Assembly (NCBI GenBank): GCA_937997955.1
Contig: CALLDR010000132.1
Location: 1-36,265, forward strand
Direction of reading: 5' to 3'
Length of the DNA stretch: 36,265 nucleotides
Source: an uncultured Emergencia sp.
Lineage (GTDB): Bacteria > Bacillota > Clostridia > Peptostreptococcales > Anaerovoracaceae
The notes under the pieces were generated by a model. The model searched no databases and was not told where the DNA came from. It worked only from the letters and a program-made list of their open reading frames with translations. Shown here piece by piece: positions 24,050 to 31,814 of this stretch. Numbering within the stretch: the stretch's first letter is position 1; each line of letters opens with the position of its first letter. Both the position numbers and the translations under genes were made by a program.

Positions 24050-25760
24050 GGAAGAGATCGCGAAGTTGATCGCGCAGCAGGTGGAGGGACTGGAACTCTC
24101 CGAGATCGAAACAATGGTAGAGGTGCCGCAGGACGCCAAGATGGGAGACTACGCGTTCCCGTGCTTCAAGCTGGCGAAGACCCTGCGCAAGGCGCCGCCG
24201 CTCATCGCTAAGGGCATCGCGGCGGGACTTGAGGGAAACCCTTTGTTCGAGAAGGTAGAGCAGGTCAACGCCTATGTAAACATGTTCATTTCTAAGGAAG
24301 AGTTCGTAAGCGACGTGCTGCAGGAGGTTCTGGAGCAGAAAGAGGACTTCGGCAAGTCCAACGTGGGAGAGGGCAAGAAGGTCATCGTAGAGTATTCTTC
24401 TCCAAACATCGCGAAGCCGTTCCACATCGGCCACATCAGAAGTACCGTCATCGGCAATTCCATCTATAAGATCTACGACGCTCTGGGCTACGACGTGGTC
24501 AGGATCAACCATCTGGGCGACTACGGCACCCAGTTCGGAAAGATGATCTGCGCCTACAGACACTGGGGCAACAAGGAGGACGTGGTCAGAGAGCCGATCA
24601 AGACTTTGCTGGAATACTATACGAAATTCCACGTTGAAGTAGAGGAGCATCCTGAGCTGGACGACGAGGCCAGGGAGATCTTCACCAAGCTGGAACACGG
24701 CGAAAAGGAAGAAGTGGAGCTGTGGCAGTGGTTCAGAGACGAATCCCTGAAGGAGTTCACTCGGGTTTACGACATGCTGGGTATCACCTTTGATTCCTAC
24801 GCCGGAGAGAGCTTCTACTCCGACAAAATGCCTAGATTCGTCAAAGAGCTGAAGGAAAAGAATTTGATGGAGGAATCCCAGGGCGCGCAGATCGTCAACC
24901 TGGAGGAGTACGGCCTGGGCGTGGCTCTGATCACCAAGTCCGACGGTTCCACTCTGTACATCACCAGAGATATCGCCGCCGCCAACTACAGAAAAGAGAC
25001 CTACGATTTCCATAAAAACATCTACGTGGTAGCTTCCCAGCAGAACCTGCACTTCGCGCAGTGGAAGAAGATCCTGCAGCTGATGGGCTACGAGTGGGAA
25101 AAGGACTGCATCCACGTGCCGTTCGGGCTGGTCAGCCTGGAGGAAGGAACCATGTCCACCAGACACGGCCGTGTCGTATTCCTGGAAGACGTGCTGAACA
25201 AGGCTGTAGAAAAGACCAGGGAGATCATCGCGGAAAAGAATCCGGACGCCAGCGAAGAGACTGTGGACGAGATCGCGAAGACCGTCGGTATCGGCGCTGT
25301 CATCTTCCAGGAGCTGTCCAACAACAGGATCAAGGATTACGTCTTCAAGTGGGATAAGGTTCTGAACTTTGACGGCGAGACCGGCCCATATGTGCAGTAT
25401 ACCCACGCCAGATGCGCTTCTGTCCTGCGGAGGGCAGGCGAAGATGTCGTCGCCAAGGCTGCTGATATAAAAGCCATCGACTGCAAGTATCTGTGCAGCG
25501 AGAGCGCTTACGAGCTGGCGAAGCTGCTGTACAAATTCCCAGATGTGGTCAAGGACGCGGGCGAGAAGTATGAGCCTTCCATCGTGACCAGACATATCGT
25601 GGATATGGCTCAGGGCTTCAATCGGTTCTACCACGACGAGCACATCCTCACAGACAACGAGGACGAAAAGGCCGCCAAGGTTGCCCTGGTTATGGCCGCC
25701 AAGGAAGCCATCAAAAACGGTTTGGCCCTGCTGGGTATGAAGGCGCCGGAACGCATGTAG
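24036..25760 (+). CDS. argS: Arginyl-tRNA synthetase
   Basis: A class I aminoacyl-tRNA synthetase of 574 residues. The N-terminal Add-1 domain (about 1-110) binds the tRNA D-loop. SSPNIAKPFHIGHIRST (about 120-136) holds the HIGH motif, INHLGDYGTQFGK follows, and the KMSKS equivalent is MSTRHG (about 373-378), as usual in ArgRS. The C-terminal DALR anticodon-binding domain ends with ALLGMKAPERM. AAGGAG is 7 bases before ATG 24036, inside the end of the DUF523 gene. Confidence 0.97.
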   Translation: MVNFKEEIAKLIAQQVEGLELSEIETMVEVPQDAKMGDYAFPCFKLAKTLRKAPPLIAKGIAAGLEGNPLFEKVEQVNAYVNMFISKEEFVSDVLQEVLEQKEDFGKSNVGEGKKVIVEYSSPNIAKPFHIGHIRSTVIGNSIYKIYDALGYDVVRINHLGDYGTQFGKMICAYRHWGNKEDVVREPIKTLLEYYTKFHVEVEEHPELDDEAREIFTKLEHGEKEEVELWQWFRDESLKEFTRVYDMLGITFDSYAGESFYSDKMPRFVKELKEKNLMEESQGAQIVNLEEYGLGVALITKSDGSTLYITRDIAAANYRKETYDFHKNIYVVASQQNLHFAQWKKILQLMGYEWEKDCIHVPFGLVSLEEGTMSTRHGRVVFLEDVLNKAVEKTREIIAEKNPDASEETVDEIAKTVGIGAVIFQELSNNRIKDYVFKWDKVLNFDGETGPYVQYTHARCASVLRRAGEDVVAKAADIKAIDCKYLCSESAYELAKLLYKFPDVVKDAGEKYEPSIVTRHIVDMAQGFNRFYHDEHILTDNEDEKAAKVALVMAAKEAIKNGLALLGMKAPERM

Positions 25761-25783
25761 GCGCCGGGCAGGAACCCGCCGCC
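25760..25783 (+). other. Short hairpin directly after argS
   Basis: A 9-bp stem with one mismatch (GGCGCCGGG with CCCGCCGCC) and loop CAGGAA begins at the last base of the argS stop codon. No T run follows; the next bases read TGGTATATAAT. Confidence 0.4.
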
Positions 25784-25794
25784 TGGTATATAAT
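25784..25794 (+). promoter_or_regulatory. Candidate extended -10 promoter for the radical SAM operon
   Basis: TGGTATATAAT contains either an extended -10 (TGG directly before TATATA) or a consensus TATAAT at 25789-25794. There is no good -35 hexamer. It lies in the 122-base gap before the radical SAM genes. Confidence 0.35.
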
Positions 25795-25882
25795 ACGCAG
25801 AATGTTTTTGATATGTTCAATACGTTAAATGCGTTTATTATGTACTGCAATCAACCCTCGGAAATGAAAGGATATTTGTTTT

Positions 25883-26755
25883 ATGAGATATGAAGGCGAT
25901 ATTTACAGACCGCCAAGTGAGGCTTACAGCCTGCTGATCCAGGTGACCATCGGCTGTTCTCACAACAAATGCACCTTCTGCAGCATGTTCAAGGACAAGA
26001 GATTTCGGGTCCGTGACGTAAAGGAGGTCATCGAAGATCTGGAAATGGCCAGAAGGACCTATCGGAAGGTGGAGCGGATCTTTCTATGCGATGGAGACGC
26101 TCTCTGCCTGTCGACGGAAAAGCTGCTGGTGATTCTGAACAAGATTCGGGAGCTGTTTCCTGAATGTCAGAGGGTCAGCGTCTACGGCTCCGCCAAGGAC
26201 GTGCTGAGAAAGACGCCGGAGGAGCTGGTTACCCTCCGCGACGCCGGCATCGGCATGATCTATCTGGGGGCCGAGTCCGGCAGCCAGAAGGTACTGGACG
26301 CCGTCTGCAAGGGCGTGACCCGGGAGCAGATGATCGAATCCGTCCGCAAGATCGAGGACGCGGGAATCCCGGCCTCCGTGACCTTTATCTCCGGCCTGGC
26401 CGGAAAAGAAGGCTGGGAAGAGCACGCCATCGAGACAGGAACGATGATCAGCGAGATGAACGCTTCCTACGTGGGGCTTCTGACCCTAATGCTGGACTTC
26501 CGCGCGCCGATCACCGGACAGATCGACAGAGGGGAGTTGACCCTGCTGTCCGGCGAGGAAGTGGTGGCCGAAACCTATTTGCTGCTGAAACACGCCAACC
26601 CGACCCGGCCGTGCGTATTCCGCAGCAACCACGCTTCCAACTACGTTTCCCTGCGTGGCAATCTGCCGGCGGATAAGCCGCGGATGATGGAACAGTTGCA
26701 GCGGGCCATGGAGGACACGGGCCTGCTGAAGGACGAAAGGTTCAGGATGCTGTAG
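25883..26755 (+). CDS. Radical SAM protein with CX4CX2C cluster motif
   Basis: A 290-residue radical SAM enzyme. The iron-sulfur motif is CSHNKCTFC at residues 25-33, with four instead of the usual three residues between the first two Cys. Other parts fit the TIM-barrel core: FLCDGDALCL, a SVYGSAKDVL strand, and AGIGMIYLGAESGSQKVLDAV, which resembles the SAM-contacting region of Elp3/MiaB/NifB-like members. The C-terminus (PCVFRSNHASNYVSLRGNLP) is characteristic of a family often annotated only as 'radical SAM protein'. The substrate is unknown. AAAGGA lies 10 bases before the ATG. The stop TAG touches the next start codon. Confidence 0.85.
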   Translation: MRYEGDIYRPPSEAYSLLIQVTIGCSHNKCTFCSMFKDKRFRVRDVKEVIEDLEMARRTYRKVERIFLCDGDALCLSTEKLLVILNKIRELFPECQRVSVYGSAKDVLRKTPEELVTLRDAGIGMIYLGAESGSQKVLDAVCKGVTREQMIESVRKIEDAGIPASVTFISGLAGKEGWEEHAIETGTMISEMNASYVGLLTLMLDFRAPITGQIDRGELTLLSGEEVVAETYLLLKHANPTRPCVFRSNHASNYVSLRGNLPADKPRMMEQLQRAMEDTGLLKDERFRML

Positions 26756-28342
26756 ATGAAAATTCTGCTGACTACGCTGAACGCGAAATATGTACACAGC
26801 AATCTGGCTCTGCGGTATCTCTATGAAACTGGCCGCAGAGCCGGTCTGTCTGCGGACCAGCTGCGCATGCAGGAGTTTACCATCAACAACGAGTCCGGCT
26901 ACGTCTACGGCGAGATCCTGCGCGGCGGCTGGGACCTGGTCTGCTTCTCCTGCTACATCTGGAACATCCGGCAGATCCGCGACCTGACCGCCGACCTGAA
27001 AAAAGCCCGGCCGGAGCTGGTCATATTGCTGGGCGGCCCGGAGGTCAGCTACGACGCGGAGGATTTCCTCACCGCCAACCCCCATATCGACGGTATTCTG
27101 CGCGGCGAAGGTGAGGCGGCTTTCCACCGGCTGTGCGAAAGGCTCCTGACGGCAGATACGGCTGCGGCGGACGATCCGTCAGGCCGGGGCGCTGCGGGCC
27201 CTTTGATCAAAGGGTGTCTGTCGGGACTGTCCTCCGTCGTCTGGCGTGACGGCGTTTTGATCCGCGACAACGGGCCGGGAGAGGCGTTGGAAATGGCAGA
27301 ACTGCCATTTCCGTATTTTCATGTGCCTCCGGCGGCGGATAAGGTGGTCTACTATGAGTCTTCCAGAGGCTGCCCTTACCGGTGCAGCTACTGCCTGTCT
27401 TCTTTGGAGAAGACCATTCGGCCGCTGCCTCTGGAACGGACCCTTTCGGAGCTGGCCTGGTTTCTGGACAGGGGCGTAAAACAGGTCAAGTTCATCGACA
27501 GGACCTTTAACTTTGACCGGCAGCGGGCAAAGGCGATCTGGCAGTTTTTGATCGATCACGACAATGGGATCACCAATTTTCACTTTGAGATCTGCGCGGA
27601 GCTGCTGGACGACAGCTGCCTGAAGGTGATCGCGGCGGCAAGGCGGGGCCTGTTCCAGTTTGAGATCGGCATCCAGAGCTGCAGCGGCCAGACTTTGGAG
27701 GCGGTGGACCGCCGGGGCGATGTGGACCTGACCCTGAAAAGGGTGGGACAGCTGGTGGGTGCCCGCAACAGCCACATTCATGTGGATCTGATCGCGGGGC
27801 TGCCCTACGAGGATTACGAGACCTTTGGCAAGTCCTTTGAGCGGGTCTACGCCCTGGGGGCTGAAAATCTGCAGCTGGGCTTTCTGAAGCTGCTGAAGGG
27901 CACCAGGATCCGGCGGCAGGCGGACCAGTTCGGCTATCTGTTCCGGGACTACGCGCCGTATCAGGTCATCGCCAGCAGGTGGCTGTCTCCTTTGCAGATG
28001 GAACGGCTGTCCATGATCGAGACCGTTCTGGAGCTGTATCACAACAAAGGCGGATTTTCCAGAACCCTGGAATTTTTGACAGGAGAGGCCTTCGGCGGCA
28101 GGGCCTTTGACTTCTATGAGGCTTTGGCATCGTTCTTTTACGATTCCGGGTTTCAGCACCGGTCCCACAAGAAGGAAGATCTGTACCGGATCCTGCTGCT
28201 GTTCGCGGCGTCCCTGCGGCCGGAAAGCGGCGACGAGTGGAAAGAGCGGGCCAGATACCCTTTGATGGAAGACCTGGAGGAAACCATGAACTTTGACGCG
28301 GTGAAGAAATTTTACAAAAAAGGATGGGAATTGCATGGATGA
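26756..28342 (+). CDS. B12-binding-type radical SAM protein with DUF4080-like C-terminus
   Basis: A 528-residue protein with three parts: an N-terminal Rossmann-like cobalamin-binding-type domain (about 1-130; LLTTLNAKYVHSNLALRYL, then LVILLGGPEVSYD), a radical SAM core with CPYRCSYC at about 206-213 (CX3CX2C), and a C-terminal helical region of the DUF4080 type. The classical B12 ligand motif DxHxxG is not visible, so cobalamin may be bound base-on or not at all. Homologues are widespread in Clostridia; the reaction is unknown. ATG 26756 follows the preceding stop codon without a base between, and the 3' end overlaps the TPR gene by 8 bases. Confidence 0.88.
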   Translation: MKILLTTLNAKYVHSNLALRYLYETGRRAGLSADQLRMQEFTINNESGYVYGEILRGGWDLVCFSCYIWNIRQIRDLTADLKKARPELVILLGGPEVSYDAEDFLTANPHIDGILRGEGEAAFHRLCERLLTADTAAADDPSGRGAAGPLIKGCLSGLSSVVWRDGVLIRDNGPGEALEMAELPFPYFHVPPAADKVVYYESSRGCPYRCSYCLSSLEKTIRPLPLERTLSELAWFLDRGVKQVKFIDRTFNFDRQRAKAIWQFLIDHDNGITNFHFEICAELLDDSCLKVIAAARRGLFQFEIGIQSCSGQTLEAVDRRGDVDLTLKRVGQLVGARNSHIHVDLIAGLPYEDYETFGKSFERVYALGAENLQLGFLKLLKGTRIRRQADQFGYLFRDYAPYQVIASRWLSPLQMERLSMIETVLELYHNKGGFSRTLEFLTGEAFGGRAFDFYEALASFFYDSGFQHRSHKKEDLYRILLLFAASLRPESGDEWKERARYPLMEDLEETMNFDAVKKFYKKGWELHG

Positions 28343-29345
28343 AATGAATATGCTGCAGGATAGAATCGGGGAGTATCTGATCCCCCGGGTGGACGAGTTT
28401 CTGTTCGACGAGCTGTCGGACAGCTATTTGGCGAAGGCGGGCATCGCGGATATCCTGTCGGGGGTGCCGGTGCCTATCAGAAAGACGGCCATGGCCAATC
28501 TGTCCACTCTGGTAATCGCCCAGAACATGGCGTTTATCATCGGCTGCGATCTGAATTTTAAGTATCGTGACAATTACGTGGCGTACATCCGGCGGACGTT
28601 TACAGAGGAGTTCGCGAAGCCTTTGATCGGGGACGGCGTGGAAGCGGCCGCCAAAAGCGATTTTGACAGCGCCTGCATCTATTTCCGGGCAGCCCTGCTG
28701 ATCGATCCGGAGAATGTGGACGCGCTGTACTGCTACGGCCGTGCCTGCAAGGACTCTTATGAGGCCGGCGAAGGGGAGGAATACATCGGCCGCTACAAGG
28801 CGGAATCTCTGGACGCCTTTGAACGGCTGACGCTGAAAAAGCCGGACTTCGACATGGGCTTCTATTTCCTGGGCTACGGCTATTTGAATCTGGGACTGTA
28901 TGTGAAGGCCAAGCTGACCTGGGAGACTTTTATGGAGCTGTCCGAGAATCAGGAGCAGAAGGACGAGGTGGCTGGATGGCTGGAAAAGCTGGAGGAGCCT
29001 GTGAAGATCGAGGAGGGCTACAACCACGTGCTGGCCGGACGGTTCGAGGAAGGCATCGCTGTTTTGAGCGGATACGAGGACGACGAGCGGTTCAACACCT
29101 GGTGGCCGCTGTGGTATTATCTGGGCGTGGCCTATGAGGCGGCCGGCGAGGCGGAAAAGGCTAAGGCCCGCTTTCTGCAGGTGCTGCAGCTGTCTCCGAG
29201 CAACACCACCGCCATGGACGAGCTGGCCGCGCTGTATGAGGCCGAGGGCGACGATGTCATGGCTGAAAAATACAGAAAAAAGATCCGGCTGGTCAAGCAG
29301 AATGCCGAACTGGACCGGGCTGAAAAGCTGGAAGGCATGAGTTAA
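28335..29345 (+). CDS. Tetratricopeptide repeat protein
   Basis: A 336-residue soluble protein without signal peptide. The N-terminal 95 residues are helical and unassigned (MLQDRIGEYLIPRVDEF). Then come TPR-like units: DFDSACIYFRAALLIDPENVDALYCYGRA (about 110-138, given here in outline by its ends), MGFYFLGYGYLNLGLYVKAKLTW, and WPLWYYLGVAYEAAGEAEKA with ARFLQVLQLSPSNTTAMDEL. TPR proteins act as scaffolds. Its start lies 8 bases inside the preceding radical SAM gene, so it may serve the two enzymes; that is inference. A strong terminator follows directly. Confidence 0.82.
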   Translation: MDEMNMLQDRIGEYLIPRVDEFLFDELSDSYLAKAGIADILSGVPVPIRKTAMANLSTLVIAQNMAFIIGCDLNFKYRDNYVAYIRRTFTEEFAKPLIGDGVEAAAKSDFDSACIYFRAALLIDPENVDALYCYGRACKDSYEAGEGEEYIGRYKAESLDAFERLTLKKPDFDMGFYFLGYGYLNLGLYVKAKLTWETFMELSENQEQKDEVAGWLEKLEEPVKIEEGYNHVLAGRFEEGIAVLSGYEDDERFNTWWPLWYYLGVAYEAAGEAEKAKARFLQVLQLSPSNTTAMDELAALYEAEGDDVMAEKYRKKIRLVKQNAELDRAEKLEGMS

Positions 29346-29359
29346 CAGTAAGGAGCGGG

Positions 29360-29399
29360 GGAGGCTTCCTGCAGAAGGGAGTCTCCTTTTTGTTTTTTG
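29360..29399 (+). terminator. Intrinsic terminator of the radical SAM-TPR operon
   Basis: A 10-bp stem with two G-U pairs (29360-29369 with 29377-29386, GGAGGCTTCC/GGGAGTCTCC) and a 7-base loop is followed by TTTTTGTTTTTT. Confidence 0.85.
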
Positions 29400-29490
29400 C
29401 CTTTGGCTTACCCTTTGATTTGCCTTTGATTTGCTTTTCGAGGAGCGCGGACTGGGCATGGATCGGGCGCGGGATGCGGGATTGCCGCTC

Positions 29491-30255
29491 TCAGCGCAGA
29501 TGCTCCGAATTATCTATGGCAAACTGAAGCAGTTCTTCAAACTTATTGATTCCCAGCTTTCGATATATATTGTAAAGATGTTTTTTTAAGGTATTCTCTG
29601 ATATGAACAGCTTTTCTGGCAGCGAGTCTCGCAGGCAGCCTGCTTTTACCAGCTGTATAATGGCGGTTTCCTTGTCTGTAAGTTTATATTTCTTCATTAA
29701 ATTCGTTGCCTCGTCGCTGCTGATATCCGCCGCGGAAAAATCATGATAGAGGCGCAGGGATACGTGATCATTTATAATTTCCAGGACGCGGACATCCTCG
29801 TCGGTGAAATCACCGTCCGATTTGCCCTTAAAAAGGCTGATCGCGCCGAAGCCGCGGCCCTGATATGCGATCGTACAGCCCAAGGAGTAATAAAGATCGT
29901 TGGGAAGAAGCCAGCATTTCATAAATTCTGAAGCAAGTCTAAGCTCTTCACTGATAAAATCTGTGTCACGGTATATCCTCTGTTCAGGCACGTCTGTATA
30001 CCAGCACAGATAGTCCAGATATTCATATTTCTTATATTCGGCCAGTATGTCGCTGTCGATGTTCTCGCTCTGGTAGTCGCAGGGAATCAGCCGGTTTCCC
30101 GCGTTGCGGTAATTGTGATACATGGATTTGGACGACGGAATGATCTTCATTAGAGAAGTAGAAATGCTTCTGAGCAAATCATCTGTCGGTATCGTATAGA
30201 TCTCTTTTACCAAAGAGTTAATTTCCTGCCATTTTGAATCTGTAAGCGCTATCAT
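29491..30255 (-). CDS. LuxR-family transcriptional regulator (possible AguR-like)
   Basis: A 254-residue regulator. Residues about 20-170 form a GAF-like sensory region (GCTIAYQGRGFGAISLFKG, then DVRVLEIINDHVSLRLY). Residues about 190-250 are a LuxR-type helix-turn-helix (YKLTDKETAIIQLVKAG, then ISENTLKKHLYNIYRKLGI). No transmembrane segment is seen, whereas AguR of enterococci is described as a membrane LuxR-type protein. It is transcribed divergently from the transporter/deiminase genes, the position of aguR in known agmatine deiminase loci, so it probably controls them; the effector is unknown. GGGAGAG lies 5 bases before the ATG. Confidence 0.85.
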   Translation of the reverse strand: MIALTDSKWQEINSLVKEIYTIPTDDLLRSISTSLMKIIPSSKSMYHNYRNAGNRLIPCDYQSENIDSDILAEYKKYEYLDYLCWYTDVPEQRIYRDTDFISEELRLASEFMKCWLLPNDLYYSLGCTIAYQGRGFGAISLFKGKSDGDFTDEDVRVLEIINDHVSLRLYHDFSAADISSDEATNLMKKYKLTDKETAIIQLVKAGCLRDSLPEKLFISENTLKKHLYNIYRKLGINKFEELLQFAIDNSEHLR

Positions 30256-30288
30256 AGGACTCTCCCATTACTACTTCTTTTTGAGTAC

Positions 30289-30318
30289 ATTATAAATCAT
30301 ATGGCAGAAGTATTGCAA
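30289..30318 (-). promoter_or_regulatory. Promoter of the LuxR-family gene
   Basis: On the minus strand TTGCAA (30313-30318), an 18-bp spacer and a consensus TATAAT (30289-30294) lead towards the regulator gene at 30255. The -35 hexamer is palindromic and is also used by the plus-strand promoter. Confidence 0.6.
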
Positions 30319-30342
30319 GTTGTATTTCGTGTGGGATATAAA
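30313..30342 (+). promoter_or_regulatory. Promoter of the transporter/deiminase operon
   Basis: TTGCAA (30313-30318), an 18-bp spacer and TATAAA (30337-30342) precede the first transporter gene by about 30 bases. It shares its -35 hexamer with the divergent regulator promoter, so the two cannot be occupied by polymerase at once. Confidence 0.55.
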
Positions 30343-30373
30343 GGAATCAGATGTAGTTAAGGGAGGGTAAACC

Positions 30374-31699
30374 ATGCAGAAAGCGGAATTAAAGAAGAAA
30401 AAAATAAAACTATTGCCTCTTGTTTTTCTGATGTACATGTTTATTTCGGGAGGCTCTTTTGGCATAGAGGATATGATCGGCGCGGCCGGACCAGGAATAT
30501 CTTTTCTGGTGCTTCTTCTGCTGCCCGTGTTCTGGGCCTATCCTTACGGACTTGTCTGCGCGGAATTGGGAGCCAAGTATCCGGAATTGTCCGGTATGTA
30601 CGGGTGGATCAAAAAAGCTTTTGGGCAGTTTCCCGCTTATCTCATCGGCTGGTCTACCACCTTGGCCAATTACATAGATACGGCCGTTTACATGGTCCTG
30701 GCCATGGAATACCTGAACACGGCGCTCGGCCTGGGTCTAGATGAAACGAAGAGATGGGCCCTTGGACTGGCCTTCATCGTCGTGATCTGTTTTTTCAGTC
30801 TGAGAGGCGTAGACGTGCTGGCGTTTTCAGCGACATTAAGCGGCGTCATTATTTTTCTGCCGCTTGTCCTGACTGTGGTTTTGGCGATTCCAAGGCTTAC
30901 GGTGAATCCTTTTATTCCGGTGTTTGGCACGGGAAACGCTGCAGAAGATATCAATCAGGCGCTGCTCATAGGAATCTGGCTCTACATCGGATATGATTCT
31001 CTGCATACTTTCAGCGATGAAGTCGAGGGCGCGGGGCCGTTGATATCAAAGGCTTTTCTTTGGGCGGTTCCGCTGGCTGCAGTCGTTTATCTTGTGCCGA
31101 CCTTTATCGGCCTCGCGGCAGTGGGGGATTGGCAGCAGTGGTCAAGTACAGGTCCTGTCGACTTTATAGAATTGGGCAGACGGATAGGCGGCAATTTCCT
31201 TATGGTACTGTTTTCTGTGTCAGCGATCATTGGAAACCTCAGCGTTTACGCCAGCTACATGTCATATGGCTCACGTCTGATTTTCCGCATGGCGGAGGAT
31301 GATCTGTTTTTTGGGAAGCTGACGAAAATTCACCCGAATTATGGGACTCCCTATATCGCTATAATCGTCAGTGCTGCGATCACGGGAATTTTGACGATGG
31401 GCACGTTTGAAAGCCTCATTGTCATTGACATTCTTTTGATGCTGGTGCTGGTGATTACCATTATGCTGGCAGGCATTGTTCTTCGTATGCGTGAGGACGG
31501 CTGCCGACAATGGGATTGTTTCAGAATTCCTGTTGGCAACAAAGCTTTCATTGTCATGTCGCTGTCGCCGATTCTTATTGCCGTCTATGTGATCACCTCC
31601 TGCGAGACTGTGGAAATCATATCGGGCATGGCGTGTATCCTGGCAGGGATACCGTTGTACAGATTCTTTCGATACAAACAGGGATGTAAAAAGGATTAA
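30374..31699 (+). CDS. APC-family amino acid/polyamine permease, copy 1
   Basis: A 441-residue polytopic protein of the amino acid-polyamine-organocation superfamily with about 12 hydrophobic segments. It begins with a basic stretch and PLVFLMYMFISGGSFGIED, whose Gly-rich helix is the substrate-binding TM1 of this fold. By neighbourhood it should import a guanidino compound or exchange it for a product (as AguD exchanges agmatine for putrescine); specificity cannot be read from the sequence. GGGAGG lies 7 bases before ATG 30374. A close paralog follows directly. Confidence 0.9.
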   Translation: MQKAELKKKKIKLLPLVFLMYMFISGGSFGIEDMIGAAGPGISFLVLLLLPVFWAYPYGLVCAELGAKYPELSGMYGWIKKAFGQFPAYLIGWSTTLANYIDTAVYMVLAMEYLNTALGLGLDETKRWALGLAFIVVICFFSLRGVDVLAFSATLSGVIIFLPLVLTVVLAIPRLTVNPFIPVFGTGNAAEDINQALLIGIWLYIGYDSLHTFSDEVEGAGPLISKAFLWAVPLAAVVYLVPTFIGLAAVGDWQQWSSTGPVDFIELGRRIGGNFLMVLFSVSAIIGNLSVYASYMSYGSRLIFRMAEDDLFFGKLTKIHPNYGTPYIAIIVSAAITGILTMGTFESLIVIDILLMLVLVITIMLAGIVLRMREDGCRQWDCFRIPVGNKAFIVMSLSPILIAVYVITSCETVEIISGMACILAGIPLYRFFRYKQGCKKD

Positions 31700-31814
31700 T
31701 CGCTGGCAGGTGATACTACTTCCTAAGTAAAGAAAAATCAACCGGCAGTGCTATTGCAAAGAGCAGACGGGTTAGAATAGGCTGTTATTACCAAATAAAA
31801 ACGGAGGAAATGAA

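Noticed and set aside
24012..25850. 612-codon antisense frame covering all of argS
   Set aside because: Long antisense frames recur opposite many genes here (also 4509-5690 and 7933-9495). They follow from the codon bias of the real genes and show no family features.
31700..31814. Promoter between the two permease genes (a TTGCAA is present near 31754)
   Set aside because: No -10 hexamer lies at a proper distance (TAGAAT is only 13 bases away), so independent transcription is not supported.
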